A DNA stretch of 64,000 bases from Vanessa cardui (Eukaryota; Arthropoda; Insecta; Lepidoptera; Nymphalidae): assembly GCF_905220365.1 (NCBI RefSeq), contig NC_061147.1:7688001-7752000 (forward strand), written 5' to 3'. Of the stretch, positions 47,896 to 58,664 are shown piece by piece. A model generated the notes under the pieces. The model saw nothing but the letters and a program-made list of their open reading frames with translations, did not search any database and was not told the origin of the DNA. Both the position numbers and the translations under genes were made by a program. How positions within the stretch are numbered: the first letter of the stretch is position 1; each line of letters opens with the position of its first letter.

Positions 47896-50480
47896 TCATA
47901 TCAGTGTCTTTTTTGGTTCCCTGTCCAAATAACCGACAAAAATTAAACAATGAGAGTGAATCATACGTAAAACAATGAACACGGAAAGGATTACGAGACA
48001 TTCTAAAGGAATTTACTAGAATTGCACTTGAAAATTTTTAAGCTTATTATTTTATGATTTAAATCTACTGTTAGCCAAAACGAAGAATACACAATAACTA
48101 ATTCTGCAAAAACTAATCTATAGATGGAATATTTTGTTTCTGTATATGTCAATCACCTGAATAGCACTGAATATATAATTATAAGACTATAACCAATCTA
48201 CATAAATAATTCCGTTGAACTACCGCCCTTTTTTATTTAAGGACAAGCGAAACGAGATAGTAGTAGCTACTTAACCATATCAGAAAATATGTTAAAACAC
48301 AAAAACATATTATGGACATATATACCATTCAATCTTTTTAATGTTTCTGCTTATAACATCACACGATTTGTAATCTTGTCACTTATGTAATTATAATGTT
48401 CCCTGAAGGATAGTTTTTCATTGAATTTTACTCCCAGAACTATTGCTGAAGATTCAAGAGTTTGAGTTACAGCTACATCTTAATTCTCATGGTTGGTGAA
48501 CTGGTCCTATATCTAATGGGTAATATTCGTTACTGTGGCAATTTCTTTGAGCAATAGTAACTGGTTATGACCATCGTCACCGTCACCGTCATCGTCCGCC
48601 CATTAGAAAGTATGGACTTATATTATAAAGAGATTTTCTTCATTTGGATGTAGGGAATGATCTCCGATTGTAATGATTATTTTCATTAGTGATGGCGATA
48701 TAGGGGTGTAAATGATGTTTATGTCATGTCATATTATTTATCAATAATTGAATCCATGCAAAATGGTGACAGGTTTTTAAACTATCATAATATATTTTAA
48801 AGAAAGAGATAAATAACTAATCGAAAACTTAAAGCGATAAGTTAATATAAACTGCATATTATAATGATGATGATGATGATGATAATGTATTTTTTTTTAT
48901 TAATTTAAGAAGGTAGACAAATGGACCATCTGATTCCTGATGGTAACTGTTCACCGCCCATAGATATTAGGAATATCAATCTCACTAGCTCACTAGTTCT
49001 CAAAATTGGAACTCAGCAAGTAACATTACTTGAATGAACTTGGAACGGGCGTTACAACAAAGTTCAATTTTAAAGATATTACATCTTGTAGAATTAGTAA
49101 CAAAAAGGGTTTGATATAGGACTACCTATACCCAAGCCCTAATATCAGTGGCGTAATTTGTCTTTATGGGGCCCAATGCAAAACATATCGAATGAATCAT
49201 TGATTATTATGAAAACGAACGTGCACTGTCAACTTTGGCGTATAACATTGGTTACGTTGAACAGTGCAGCCTCAGTTAAATCACTGTGAGATTTTGATAA
49301 AGGAAGCAACTTAAATCTCGAGACATTTCAGCTACGATAACCAAGAACCAAGAACAGCTAGAGCGATAACATAGGTGCGGTCCAATTCAATGGGGCTACA
49401 CACCCCGTAATAATACTGTTTCAAACGCATGATCAGAAAATTATCACAAGTAGACTTGCCGTGCCTTTTTAACTTTAATGGAGGTCTCTTAGAAAAAGTA
49501 TTTTGTAATAAATGTATCTTGTATAGACCGCTAGGGCCCCAAGCGACCGTATTAACTACATAGGCTTAGATAAATCACTGGGATATATAGTAAAAAAAAA
49601 TATAATATTTTTATCAATTTTTTTGTAACTGGAAAATATCAGTTTATCTTTATTTATTTTTATTTGGTTAATTTTAAGATTGCTATACATTTACTACGTG
49701 TACTGAAACGTTGCTCTATATTTTTTTTTGTTTTTTTTTAACAAGATTTCACTTACAAAAGCTTTAGTCGACGACAAATTGATCAATTGCCAACGGATTG
49801 AATTTAGTGCCATTTTAATGTTAATCAATCCTTATTTAATTAAACAAATCGTTCCAATTAAGATTATTCAATCCCATTCGAATTATAAATTACAAATAAA
49901 TTTCATATTAATCTTTCGAATCTTGTATCGCTTAGAAACTTTGGCAAGTCGTTATCATTACGTCTGCTTTGACTACCGCTGACTAAGAATCGAATAATGT
50001 ACCCGCATCCGACATTAAAATATGCACCAGGATTACAGATTAAAAATAATTTCCAACCTACGTGTGGAAATCGCGAGCGTTTCGTACCTACTTTTATAAT
50101 AACAGATTCCAAGCTAACCCGAAAATAGAAGGATTTCACTACCGATTACATCACGTGTTGACATTCTCGACGCCGGTTGGGCCTAAACTATATTTACTTT
50201 ACATATATCTAATCGTAACTTGTATGAAATCTAGCTGTTCTGCCAAACCAAATTTAATGTTTTCTGCGTAATAATCTCTGCTTGAAAACACACACGAACT
50301 ATTTGTCATGGAGGCCGGTCGTTTCTAAGAAGCACTAGCAATAAAGCACTTTGCTAAAACCAACGCCGGCTATTCGTATGATATTATAGAATAACATAAT
50401 TTATATTAACTTGCCATTAAAACACTCACACAGCATATTTATGTTACACAAATTATTGAAACTTTAAATTGTATACATTT
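47896..50480. other. AT-rich, scattered repeat relics, no gene seen
   Basis: A family B relic lies at 48,895-49,000 ('ggaccatctgattcctgatg', 'accgcccatagatat') and an ATG trinucleotide run at about 48,863-48,884. A transposon-like phrase ('cagtggcgtaatttgtcttt') starts at 49,147 but I cannot find its other end. Open frames of 69-84 codons at 49.7-50.3 kb overlap on both strands without motifs. Confidence 0.45.
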
Positions 50481-50900
50481 CACTTACTTCCAATTTTAAA
50501 AAGTTTCCGGTAAAGATGGCGGGAACTCGAGAAAGCGCGGTAAGTTTGAGCGTTCGGAAACGCGAACCAGATTATCTGATAAACTTTTATTAAAAAAGGA
50601 ACTTAATTATTTTATTTTATTAATAAAATATACAGCTGGTGTTTTTATCACGAGTGTTTACCCAGCCAGAGAACATACGTGACTAAAGCACGTTTCACGT
50701 GCCTTAAAGTAAATTTTAGGTGGCTGGGTGAAAATGTGTGTGATGTATTTTGGAACACGTAAATCTTGCAATCATTTTCCACTTGCATCGAATTATAATA
50801 CGATGAACTCGGGAAATAATTACATAAACGACACATATATATGAGTTCCTTAATGAAGTGCTTTGTTGAATTCAAAGCCGCCATCTTTGCTTTTGGTATA
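50481..50900. promoter_or_regulatory. Possible regulatory block with two inverted AAGATGGCGG words
   Basis: AAGATGGCGG occurs at about 50,513 on the plus strand and inverted (CCGCCATCTT) at about 50,878, matching the YY1/Pho core. Each includes an ATG. The plus one starts MAGTRESA and meets a consensus donor (GTAAGT) after eight codons. The minus one opens a 78-codon frame (50,648-50,884) with an MCRLC cluster. Neither is supported by further exons. The two starts point toward each other, so at most one is likely to be real. Confidence 0.3.
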
Positions 50901-51475
50901 AAGGTCTATATTTATAAGAATATTTCAAGTGATTTTGCTGATAAATTCGATGTCACTTACGCATGTTTAAGGGATATAAAAAGACAAGCGAATACAGATG
51001 GGTTCGAAAATAACTAAAGTAATCACATTACGTTTAAAAATTACAGTCTATTAAAACAAAATTATTTCAAGCAATTTTGGGAATCTTCTAATTAAAAACG
51101 TTTTTAATTATAACAAGAATGTCATTTGACACTTCGCATTAAACTGGATATTTTAGAATATGTATCACGAATTGTTTAAGTGGTTCAAGCTTATGATTAA
51201 AATAGAAGATCGTATAATTGAGATGTTTGCCAAGATACGAACCGCAACCTATCTGATAGGATTGCACCTTTTTACCCACTAAATCATATTCCGTTTTCTC
51301 GATATTTAACAGATCAGTAAACAATTCAAAGAAACAATTGTGTGCAGAAATACGCAATGCTACAATAAAATTAAATTCGTTATCAATATCGGTAATGCTA
51401 GCATTACAAATAATACGAATAGTTTTAACATTTTTTTTTATCACTTGGTCGTAATATGGCTTCGTACAGACCGGT
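50901..51475. other. AT-rich, no gene seen
   Basis: A 101-codon minus frame (51,139-51,444) lies partly opposite a plus frame and has no recognisable domain. Confidence 0.4.
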
Positions 51476-51488
51476 CAACAACAATATT

Positions 51489-51662
51489 CATCATCATCAT
51501 CATCCCGTTTTTGTCCACTGCTGGACATAGGCCTCTCCAAGTGCACGCCACTGTGGTCTTTCTCCGGCTACTCGCATCCAGCTCCTGCCTGCCGCCTTGC
51601 GTATATCGTCACTCCACCGTGCCTGAGGACGTCCTACACTACGTTTACCGAGATGCAGTCTC
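51489..51662 (-). mobile_element. 5'-truncated RTE-type retrotransposon tail with 13-bp target duplication
   Basis: These 174 bp match the 3' end of the larger element at 52,833-55,908 in the same orientation ('ttttgtccactgctggacat', 'cgccttgcgtatatcgtcac'). The tail is an ATG/ATC trinucleotide run, as in RTE-type elements. It is flanked by identical CAACAACAATATT at 51,476-51,488 and 51,663-51,675. The plus-strand open frame over it is a shadow. Confidence 0.9.
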
Positions 51663-51675
51663 CAACAACAATATT

Positions 51676-52684
51676 AGTATTGTTGTATAAAGGTGGTGGT
51701 TCGTTGGTAATATAAGGGTGACAATATCTATGGGCATAATGGTCTTATAGTAGTCTAGCTACATGAAAAATAAAAAATAAAACCTAGAAGCAAAAATATA
51801 TTTGCAAAAACTTAGTATTAAATAAACCTCTGTAACATTATTAGCAATTCTATTAACAGATTCGCCTACAGTAAGCGTTTACCTTGACACCACAAAACAG
51901 CAGAAGAATTCTCCATACTATACGAAAGGCGTTTCACGATGTTTTACGTTACTACGTTAACAGATGCGAAATTTTCTGGACGTAGTGTGATATCGGCCAT
52001 ATGTTTGTCTGTCTTAATGCCACACTACGTCGACGGATGTCGTACGTCTTTCGATTGCTATTTGACAATGCGAAAAATAAATTGTGAATTTTTAGTTTAA
52101 AAATGGTTATTTACTAAGGAAAGTTGAAAATAAAGTATTGTTGTGTAAAGTTGGTGAAAATAATCCTTAATTTATTCAAAAATCCATAAATAAAAATGCA
52201 TTTTTTCAAACGTTTGTCACGTGACACAAAACGCTTCTGACTGGCCGGGCTTATGATGAAGTCATTTTCTTGTAAACTTTTCTTTTCTACTATATGTACC
52301 ACAGATTAAAATACAGGAAAGTGACGTCACCGATCCCATTGCAGCGCCATATTGTCCAAGTAGCGTATTTGCGCGCTTTTTAAATATGGAATTTTTAATA
52401 TGATCTTTTTCGGCAAATATGTACTAGAAATAAAAAACACCACATTTAATGGGTCGAAACACAAAACAGTCAAATAGCCTATTTGTTGTATATATCAGCG
52501 TTAAAAGACACCTAACCTTCTAAAGGGAGGTAATAAAAGGTAAATTCGTATAACCATCACCTATTATCATAAAAATTAAACATATCTCCAATGTCTGCTC
52601 TAATTAGCTTTTAAAAAAACTAAACTACTCTTTAATAAATAGACAAATAAAACCGAAATGAAATCAATTAAATTAAAAACAAAA
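51676..52684. other. AT-rich, no gene seen
   Basis: No supported feature. The 62-codon minus frame at 52,114-52,302 has no motif. Confidence 0.5.
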
Positions 52685-52812
52685 TACTATTTATTCAAGT
52701 AGGCTCATACAAGCACTTTTAAATCATCATACGAGTATGTTGAAGTTATAGCTATCACCGGTTCGGTAAGTAGTACCAAGAGGAACTGGTAAGAAAGTCA
52801 ATAGTTAGTATT
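52685..52812 (-). repeat. LINE tail (family F), inverted
   Basis: The reverse of 'aaagtgcttgtatgagccta' and 'gaaccggt' words marks a diverged family F tail. It ends just before the RTE insertion at 52,833. Confidence 0.6.
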
Positions 52813-52863
52813 TTCCACTAATTTAATCACATCATCAATCATCATCATCATCAATCATCATTA

Positions 52864-54507
52864 TCAACAGCCTATTTTTGTCCACTGTTGGACATAGGCC
52901 TCTCCCAGTGCACGCCACTGTGGTCTTTCTCCGGCTACTCGCATCCAGCTCCTGCCTGCCGCCTTGCGTATATCGTCACTCCACCGTGCCTGAGGACGTC
53001 CTACACTACGTTTTCCGAGACGCGGTCTCCACTCTAGAACACGTTTTCCCCAACGGTTGTCGGTTCTACGACAAATATGACCAGCCCACTGCCATTTCAG
53101 CTTACTAATCCGGTGGGCTATGTCGATGACTTTGGTTCTTTGACGGATCACCTCATTTCTGATGCGATCCCTCAAAGAAACGCCGAGCATAGCCCTTTCC
53201 ATAGCACGCTGAGCGACTTTAAGCTGGTGGACCAGCCTTGTCGTGAATGTCCACGTTTCGGCTCCGTATGTCATGACGGGTAGGACGCACTGATTGAAGA
53301 ATTTCGTCTTAAGGCGCTGTGGGATCGACGATGTTAAGATTCGACGTAACTTCCCAAACGCTGCCCAACCCAGCTGAATTCTTCTATTCACCTCGTCCTC
53401 AAGGTTGTTTCTACCTAATCGCAGAGTCTGCCCGAGGTAGACATATTTTTGAACAACTTCGAGGACGGTACCATGTATCGTAGTCGGTTCCGGTAGAACA
53501 TGTTCATTGAACATGACCTTGGTTTTATCCAAGTTCATCCGTAGGCCGATACGCATAGAAGAATCAGCCAGCTCGTTCAGCATTTGTTGTAGGTCCTGCA
53601 GCGTTTCTGCCACGATGACGATGTCGTCTGCGAATCTCAAGTGAGAGATGTATTCGCCATTGATGTTAATGCCACGTCCTTTCCAGTTCAGCGTCTTGAA
53701 CATATCCTCCATTGCATTAGTGAACAATTTGGGGGAAATAACGTCCCCTTGTCTCACTCCTCGATGCAATGGTATGGTATTTGTTTGCTGATTCTGTACT
53801 CGGACGGACATGGTGGCAGCTTCATAGAGACATCTCATCACTTGGATGTATCGCCAATCAACTTGGCAACGCTGCAGGGACTCCAGAACAGCCCAGATTT
53901 CAACCGAGTCAAAGGCCTTCTCATAGTCCACGAATGCAAGACACAGGGGCCGATTATACTCATGGGACTTCTGTATAATCTGCCGCACTGTATGGATGTG
54001 GTCTATGGTGCCGTATCCGGTCCGAAACCCGGCCTGCTCTGGGGGTTGGAATTCGTCGAATCTTCGCGCAAGACGGTTCGTGATCACTCTTGAAAACAGC
54101 TTATAGACGTGGCTCAGTAGGGATATGGGACGATAGTTCTTCAGCAGGGTTTTGTCTCCCTTTTTGAAGAACAGGACGACCACACTCCTACTCCACGCCT
54201 CCGGAGTTCTCCCTTCGAAGAGGACAGAGTTAAAAAGCGTCTGAAGTTCCCTAAGTACTGGTTTACCTCCCGCTTTTAATAGCTCTGTGGTAACGCCGTC
54301 CTCTCCAGGGGCTTTTCCATTTTTAAGCTGTCCAAGAGCAGTCTCGATTTCGCCAATACTGACTTCAGGCAGGTCTTCGGAGAAATGGCGTGTTAATGTA
54401 GCTCTAGGATCCTCATTTTCGGGATCAGGTCGAGATGCATGCGATGCGTATAACCGGCCGTAGAAGTCCTCTACTTCCGAAAGTACTGCCGGCTTAGAAG
54501 AAACGAC
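52864..54507 (-). CDS. RTE reverse transcriptase region
   Basis: The frame is open for 547 codons from 54,507 to its stop. It starts VVSSKPAVLSEVEDFYGRLY, then shows LKNGKAPGEDGV, FFKKGDKTLLKNYRPISLLS (finger region), FVDYEKAFDSV (block A aspartate), RGVRQGDVISPKLF (block B) and LRFADDIVIVAE (catalytic FADD). The C-terminal domain has YGAETWTF and AGHICRR words and the end QQWTKIGC. All RT catalytic blocks are intact, but no start codon of its own is evident and the upstream frameshift separates it from the endonuclease. Shorter plus-strand frames here are shadows. Confidence 0.9.
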   Translation of the reverse strand, partial: VVSSKPAVLSEVEDFYGRLYASHASRPDPENEDPRATLTRHFSEDLPEVSIGEIETALGQLKNGKAPGEDGVTTELLKAGGKPVLRELQTLFNSVLFEGRTPEAWSRSVVVLFFKKGDKTLLKNYRPISLLSHVYKLFSRVITNRLARRFDEFQPPEQAGFRTGYGTIDHIHTVRQIIQKSHEYNRPLCLAFVDYEKAFDSVEIWAVLESLQRCQVDWRYIQVMRCLYEAATMSVRVQNQQTNTIPLHRGVRQGDVISPKLFTNAMEDMFKTLNWKGRGININGEYISHLRFADDIVIVAETLQDLQQMLNELADSSMRIGLRMNLDKTKVMFNEHVLPEPTTIHGTVLEVVQKYVYLGQTLRLGRNNLEDEVNRRIQLGWAAFGKLRRILTSSIPQRLKTKFFNQCVLPVMTYGAETWTFTTRLVHQLKVAQRAMERAMLGVSLRDRIRNEVIRQRTKVIDIAHRISKLKWQWAGHICRRTDNRWGKRVLEWRPRLGKRSVGRPQARWSDDIRKAAGRSWMRVAGERPQWRALGEAYVQQWTKIGC

Positions 54508-55531
54508 TTGTTGTGGTCAACTTCGTCAGGTGGCTCCTTCCAAGAGATTGTACGAACACCTTAGACCCCCGATTCTGCTCAATAGCTCTTTCTATTGCAC
54601 GAGTATTGGAGCACCGGAGGTCGTGTCGTACGCGCCTGTTGATCTCTTGGTTTAATTGCCGTTTCTCTGACGAAGTGACAGGTGGGTTTTCACGTCGTTT
54701 CTTCATGAGCCCCAAAGTCTCTTCCGAAAGGTTCGACTTCCTGCCCTTACGCTGCATGCCACAATATCTCGTGCCTTCTTCCCTGAGAATTCGAACTACA
54801 TTTTCGAGGTTCTGGTTTACGTCAGTTGTGGTTTCCACGGCAGCGAATCGGTTCTCCAGGATTGACTGGAACGTTTCAGATCCCGCAATGGTTTGGAGCA
54901 GCTTTGGTCGGAGCGTGGACTTCATCAGACGGGCGCGCTCGGCCTTAAAATTGATATTCAGAGAGCCTCGGAGGAGTCGGTGATCACTACCGGTATTGAA
55001 CCTGTTAATCACTGAGACGTCTCTGAATATATGCCTCTTGTCCGTCATTATGAAGTCGATCTCGTTTTTTGTCATAGTGTCGGGGCTTTGCCACGTCCAC
55101 TTCCTTTGCGGCTGCTTCTTGAAGAAGGAGTTCATCAAGAAGAGCTCCTCCCGTTCGAGGAAGTTGACAAGCATTTGCCCCCTATGATTCCTGCTTCCAA
55201 ATCCATGGGGTCCTACTACCGATTCGCTGCATTTCTGTACTCCCACTTTAGCGTTGAAGTCCCCCATGACAACGTTGTAGTGGGTTTTCGTGGTGAAGTG
55301 GAGGGCCCTCGATATGTCATCGAATAAATCTTCCACTTCATCGTCCGAGTGTGTCGAGGTCGGTGCGTACGCTTGCACCACCTTGAGGCTGTACCTGTCG
55401 GTGAGCTTTATAATGAGGTACGCTACCCTGTTCGACACACTGGAGATTTCCACCACGTTGTCAACTAGGGACTTATTTACCAGAAACCCAACGCCACCTT
55501 GGGATTGTTGGTCACCCTCTCGGAAGTACAT
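54494..55531 (-). pseudogene. RTE apurinic-type endonuclease region, N-terminus missing
   Basis: The 345-codon frame contains GGVGFLVNKSL, VQAYAPTS, NVVMGDFNAKVG and TGSDHRLL, the later conserved blocks of the exonuclease-endonuclease-phosphatase fold used for target nicking. The earliest blocks, with the metal-binding asparagine and glutamate of the first strands, are absent, because the frame joins the leader region directly before ESGHLMYFREG. The enzyme would therefore be inactive. The frame ends at a stop at 54,494, where one base is gained or lost and the reading continues in the RT frame. Confidence 0.85.
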
Positions 55532-55874
55532 TAGGTGGCCTGATTCGAGGGTTACGGTGTCCTCTCCCCCGTCCCGCCGTTACCATCGTCGCCACCATGA
55601 CGAGGAATAGCGGGGCTGCCGGGAACTGGGGGCCGTGGCTTGCGTGTGTGCTGCATGTGGAGGTTGTGCCCATAATCGCCACGCTGGGCAGGCGGGTTGG
55701 CGATCGCAGGGCGTAGCTTCTCGCACCGGTGACGCTGCTGCCCGTCACCGGCCTGTGGTATTTAGCTACGCCTATTATATTGATGGTTATACCGCCATCA
55801 GTCGGTCGGTCGCCAGAGCCTCGTTTGCTGGTCAGCAGGATGCACCACGGGCAGGTGAGGTTGGCTTGGGGCAC
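55512..55874 (-). pseudogene. RTE 5' leader frame
   Basis: A 120-codon frame at the 5' end includes RPTDGGITINIIGVAKYHRP and a short hydrophobic stretch (APLFLVMVATMV). It then runs out of frame with the endonuclease. I recognise it as the conserved leader that precedes the endonuclease in this group of lepidopteran RTE elements, and do not assign a function. It may be translated or may act at the RNA level. The plus-strand frames opposite are shadows. Confidence 0.55.
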
Positions 55875-55934
55875 TTAGATGTAGTTTGCGCCCCCTTACA
55901 TCCCAACAAATTTAATCACATAGGGTATCAATAA

Positions 55935-56640
55935 TTTACAACTTTTAAATAAAACTATTTATAACGGATGAATCGCGTATATTAATTATTTTTAAACATC
56001 CCGACGTTTCGAGCACTTTGCAGTGTTCGTGGTCACGGGCAGACTAAGATGACACTTGTCTATTTGAAGAACAAAGGAAATATTATTAACAACTACCGCC
56101 AACGATTTCTCAATTGATATCTTGAGTAACGTTCCGGTTGCACGCAGAAGGCACTAACTGTATCTTTAGGTCTTGCAGTCTGTTGGATTTGGGATTTTAA
56201 ATTTTTAATAAGTGGATCCTAGGTGTTAGAAAGTCTCCAACCATCTTCTCTATTGAAGTTCGGATGTTTTTGAATTTCAATAGCCTCGCGTATCATTCTA
56301 GGAATGAATCTGTGTTCTCTAGCGAGGATCTGTGGTTTATCAAATCGGATAAAATGGTTAGATTTATCCAGAGCATGTTCACAGACTGCAGACTTAGAAG
56401 AACGCCTATTTTTGACATCTCCTATATGTTCCTTGACCCTGGTACCGATACTTCTCTTTGTTTGGCCTATGTAAGATAAACCACACTCACATTCGAGTTT
56501 ATATACTCCTGCAGTTTGTAAAGGAATATTACTCTTGATAGGTCTCAAGAACTGGCTCACTTTCTTATGAGGCTTGTAAACGGTTTTAATTGAAGCTCGC
56601 TTCAAGATGTTGCCAATCCTGTCTGTAACTCCCTTCTAAC
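55935..56640 (-). mobile_element. Penelope-like element fragment (3' part)
   Basis: On the minus strand this runs from a GIY-YIG endonuclease frame into a non-coding end with 'gaccacgaacactgcaaagt' and 'gctcgaaacgtcggga', a phrase typical of Penelope-like ends. The reverse transcriptase expected upstream is absent, so the copy is 5'-truncated at about 56,640. It lies only some 15-30 bp from the RTE insertion. AACTATT near both ends (about 55,954 and 56,638) is a weak candidate target duplication. Confidence 0.8.
56219..56638 (-). pseudogene. GIY-YIG endonuclease domain of a Penelope-like element
   Basis: The frame is open from about 56,638 through its stop near 56,219. Key residues are GVYKLECECGLSYIGQT, which gives the GIY (as GVY) and YIG motifs with the Cys-x-Cys pair characteristic of Penelope endonucleases, followed by the catalytic arginine region (KRSIGTRVKEH) and HRFIPRMIREAIEI with the conserved glutamate. 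The C-terminus LSNT matches a natural end. The domain itself is unbroken, but it lacks the reverse transcriptase and a start codon. Confidence 0.85.
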
Positions 56641-56649
56641 TATTAATTA

Positions 56650-56856
56650 TATATATGTATAACTATTCCTTACATCGTCAATGTGCCATCAACCTTGGGA
56701 ACTAAGATGTTATGTCCCTTCGCAGTTACACTGGCTCACTCACCCTTCAGACCGGAACACAACAATACGGAGTACTGTTATTTGGCGGTAGAATAATTGA
56801 TGAGTGGGTGGTACCTACCCAGACGGACTTACACATAGCCCTACCACCAAGTAAAA
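56650..56856 (+). repeat. Family B repeat, best preserved copy
   Basis: Shows the complete late part of the unit: 'ttccttacatcgtcaatgtg', 'cttgggaactaagatgttat', 'cactggctcactcacccttc', 'ccggaacacaacaatacgga', 'ggcggtagaataattgatga' and 'gtggtacctacccagacgga'. It ends 'ccctaccaccaagtaaaa', directly against a palindrome. It serves as the reference for the degraded copies elsewhere. No coding content is evident. Confidence 0.7.
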
Positions 56857-56857
56857 A

Positions 56858-56914
56858 TTAAATTTAAATCGATGACTGATATAATAATTATATCAGTCAT
56901 CAATTTAAATTTAA
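56858..56914. repeat. Long palindrome, 28-bp arms with one mismatch and 1-nt centre
   Basis: The arm at 56,858-56,885 (starting ttaaatttaaatcgatgact) is followed, after a single A, by its inverse at 56,887-56,914 with one C/A mispair. It abuts the end of the family B repeat, so it may have formed by a fold-back event at the end of that element. No transcript signals are seen. Confidence 0.85.
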
Positions 56915-57413
56915 CTAAAATTGTATTATTTGTAAGTATCTAGGTACTATATTATTGGCTTCACATAACATATATAACGGGCGATTACCCTTAGGTAGTT
57001 TTTTTTATATGTAATTTTTAAGATACCTATATTACTTTTGCCTTACCTTCACGTAATATTGCAGGTCAAACTAACTGCACATAAATCTTTAAGTTATATT
57101 GGGAGGTAGGCATTAATGAGGAGAGGAAACGATTGTGATAAAAATTGCAGGTTGGCGATGAAATTCGACCAGAACCACGTGTATCACACCAACCTGTGCT
57201 AGAGTAGCCTAGTGTAATAAAATACGAAATTGCGTAATGGCCCTCATTCAGTTCAGTAGAGAATCCCTAAGCGTTAGTTTAAGAAAAATAACGCTGTTAA
57301 CTGGTGGTTACCAAACCACCTTATAATGCCTTAGAACAATAAATTGGTCTAATAAAATTTAATTGTACCTAATATGTTTTTAATAATTATTCGTAATTTT
57401 ATAACACATTTTT

Positions 57414-57456
<43 letters not shown>

Positions 57457-58080
57457 AATGACATAACAAGTAATACGTTGCTAAGGAACTATATTCTATA
57501 TTCTAAAGGATATGACAGTACCTAGTAGTCAAAGTAAATTATTTAGTAAAAATAATACAAAGGCTAAATTTAAAACAATAAAAAACTCGTTTGCAAGAAA
57601 ACTATCTTTCATTTTTTATGAATGCTACGCTACATTCATCATCATAAATAGGTCTTTTAAGGATTTAGATTTTTAAAAGTTTAGTTAAATTTAGTACCAC
57701 GTAAATATAGAGAAATATTAAAGAGATATAGAAAAATGTAAATGCATAGGTACTTTATTAGGTAAAATAATTTAACTCTTGTACGTCTCACTAACGACAT
57801 CTACTGAAAATTCGAATTATTAGAATGAGATTATTTTCTTGTTTTATCACACTCAAATGTTACTACACTTAATATTTAATAAAAAAATCACAAATAAATA
57901 ATATATTTTCTTTTTATTTGATTTTTTTTTTAGTAAAAATATTTCATATTCAGATTGGGTTCAATGGATCATTTAAATGTTTTCCTCATTCAAATATTTC
58001 AAAACTATATGTGTACACTAAGCCTTAACCAAACAAACAGCTGAATGCGATGTGTCGTTATGTCGTATTCATACCAGCCT
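56915..58080. other. AT-rich spacer with TA microsatellite
   Basis: A TA dinucleotide run occupies about 57,418-57,452. No gene is supported between the palindrome and the Magi upstream region. Confidence 0.55.
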
Positions 58081-58664
58081 TAACGACTAACGTCCTACTC
58101 AGTCAGTTTAACATCAACTTGTTGCACCTACTTTCAAAAAGTTAATATTTTACCTGTTTATGTGAGAAAGTGAACATGTTATCTAATTAGCATGTTAAAG
58201 CATTGGCGTTTAAACTGTGTTATCTAATTTACCGTTACAATCGGTACAGGGAAGCGGAATGTGTGTTGTTTTCGATAGCAAAATTCGTTACAACTCCGAT
58301 GCACCTGCAGTGCATTATGCAGATACGTCGGGCGTTAATTAACGCACGATCCAACAGTGTATTGAGTTGAGTGCATTGTTACTATGACACGACTAAGCGA
58401 ATAATTAAAGTAAATTCAGTTACGCTAACTACGTGGAACTGTGTGTATCATGATAAACTAAAAAATAAACTACCTGACAGACCGAAGAGTCATCAGATCA
58501 CAAAATGACTCATAAGTGAGAAGCAGTATACGTTTTTTGTTTAGTTTTTGTGGAATGTTGCCTTTTTCAATGAGTACATCGCAAAGAATGCAAGGCACTT
58601 GGCGGGAATAGTTGTAAATGAGTGTCTTCTCTTAAAATGTTCGTAGTTTATTTGGAATAGTGCA
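58081..58664 (+). promoter_or_regulatory. Upstream region / possible 5' UTR of Magi
   Basis: Less A/T-rich than the spacer. A doubled arthropod initiator-like word (ctcagtcagttta) lies at 58,097-58,109. The leader would contain several upstream ATGs, and a TAG in frame with the Magi ATG at 58,644-58,646 shows that coding cannot extend further left unless an unseen exon is spliced in. A 'ttggaatag' just before the ATG could be a weak acceptor, so the true first exon may lie elsewhere. Confidence 0.35.

Larger units (their letters stand above)
52833..55908 (-). mobile_element. RTE-clade non-LTR retrotransposon, 3.1 kb, 13-bp target duplication
   Basis: The element is bounded by identical AATTTAATCACAT at 52,820-52,832 and 55,909-55,921, so the whole 3,076-bp insertion is defined. 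In minus-strand order it carries a 5' leader frame, an apurinic-type endonuclease region, a reverse transcriptase and an ATG/ATC-repeat tail. Two lesions are evident: a loss of the first part of the endonuclease near 55,560 and a one-base frameshift near 54,505. Apart from these the frames are long and open, so it is a recent insertion. It is much GC-richer than its surroundings. Confidence 0.92.

Noticed and set aside
48863..48884. ATG-repeat run as the tail of another RTE element
   Set aside because: No RTE 3' sequence ('ttttgtccactg' word) lies next to it, so it is treated as a microsatellite.
50648..50884. ZAD-type zinc finger gene start (MCRLC cluster)
   Set aside because: Only one cysteine pair is visible and the second pair is absent. 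A single chance-length frame is not enough.
53641..54093. 150-codon plus-strand open frame
   Set aside because: It lies opposite the intact RTE reverse transcriptase, so it is a shadow frame.
54513..54983. 156-codon plus-strand open frame
   Set aside because: It lies opposite the RTE endonuclease region, so it is a shadow of real coding on the minus strand.
57418..57452. TA run as a replication or regulatory element
   Set aside because: A simple dinucleotide microsatellite is the plainest explanation.
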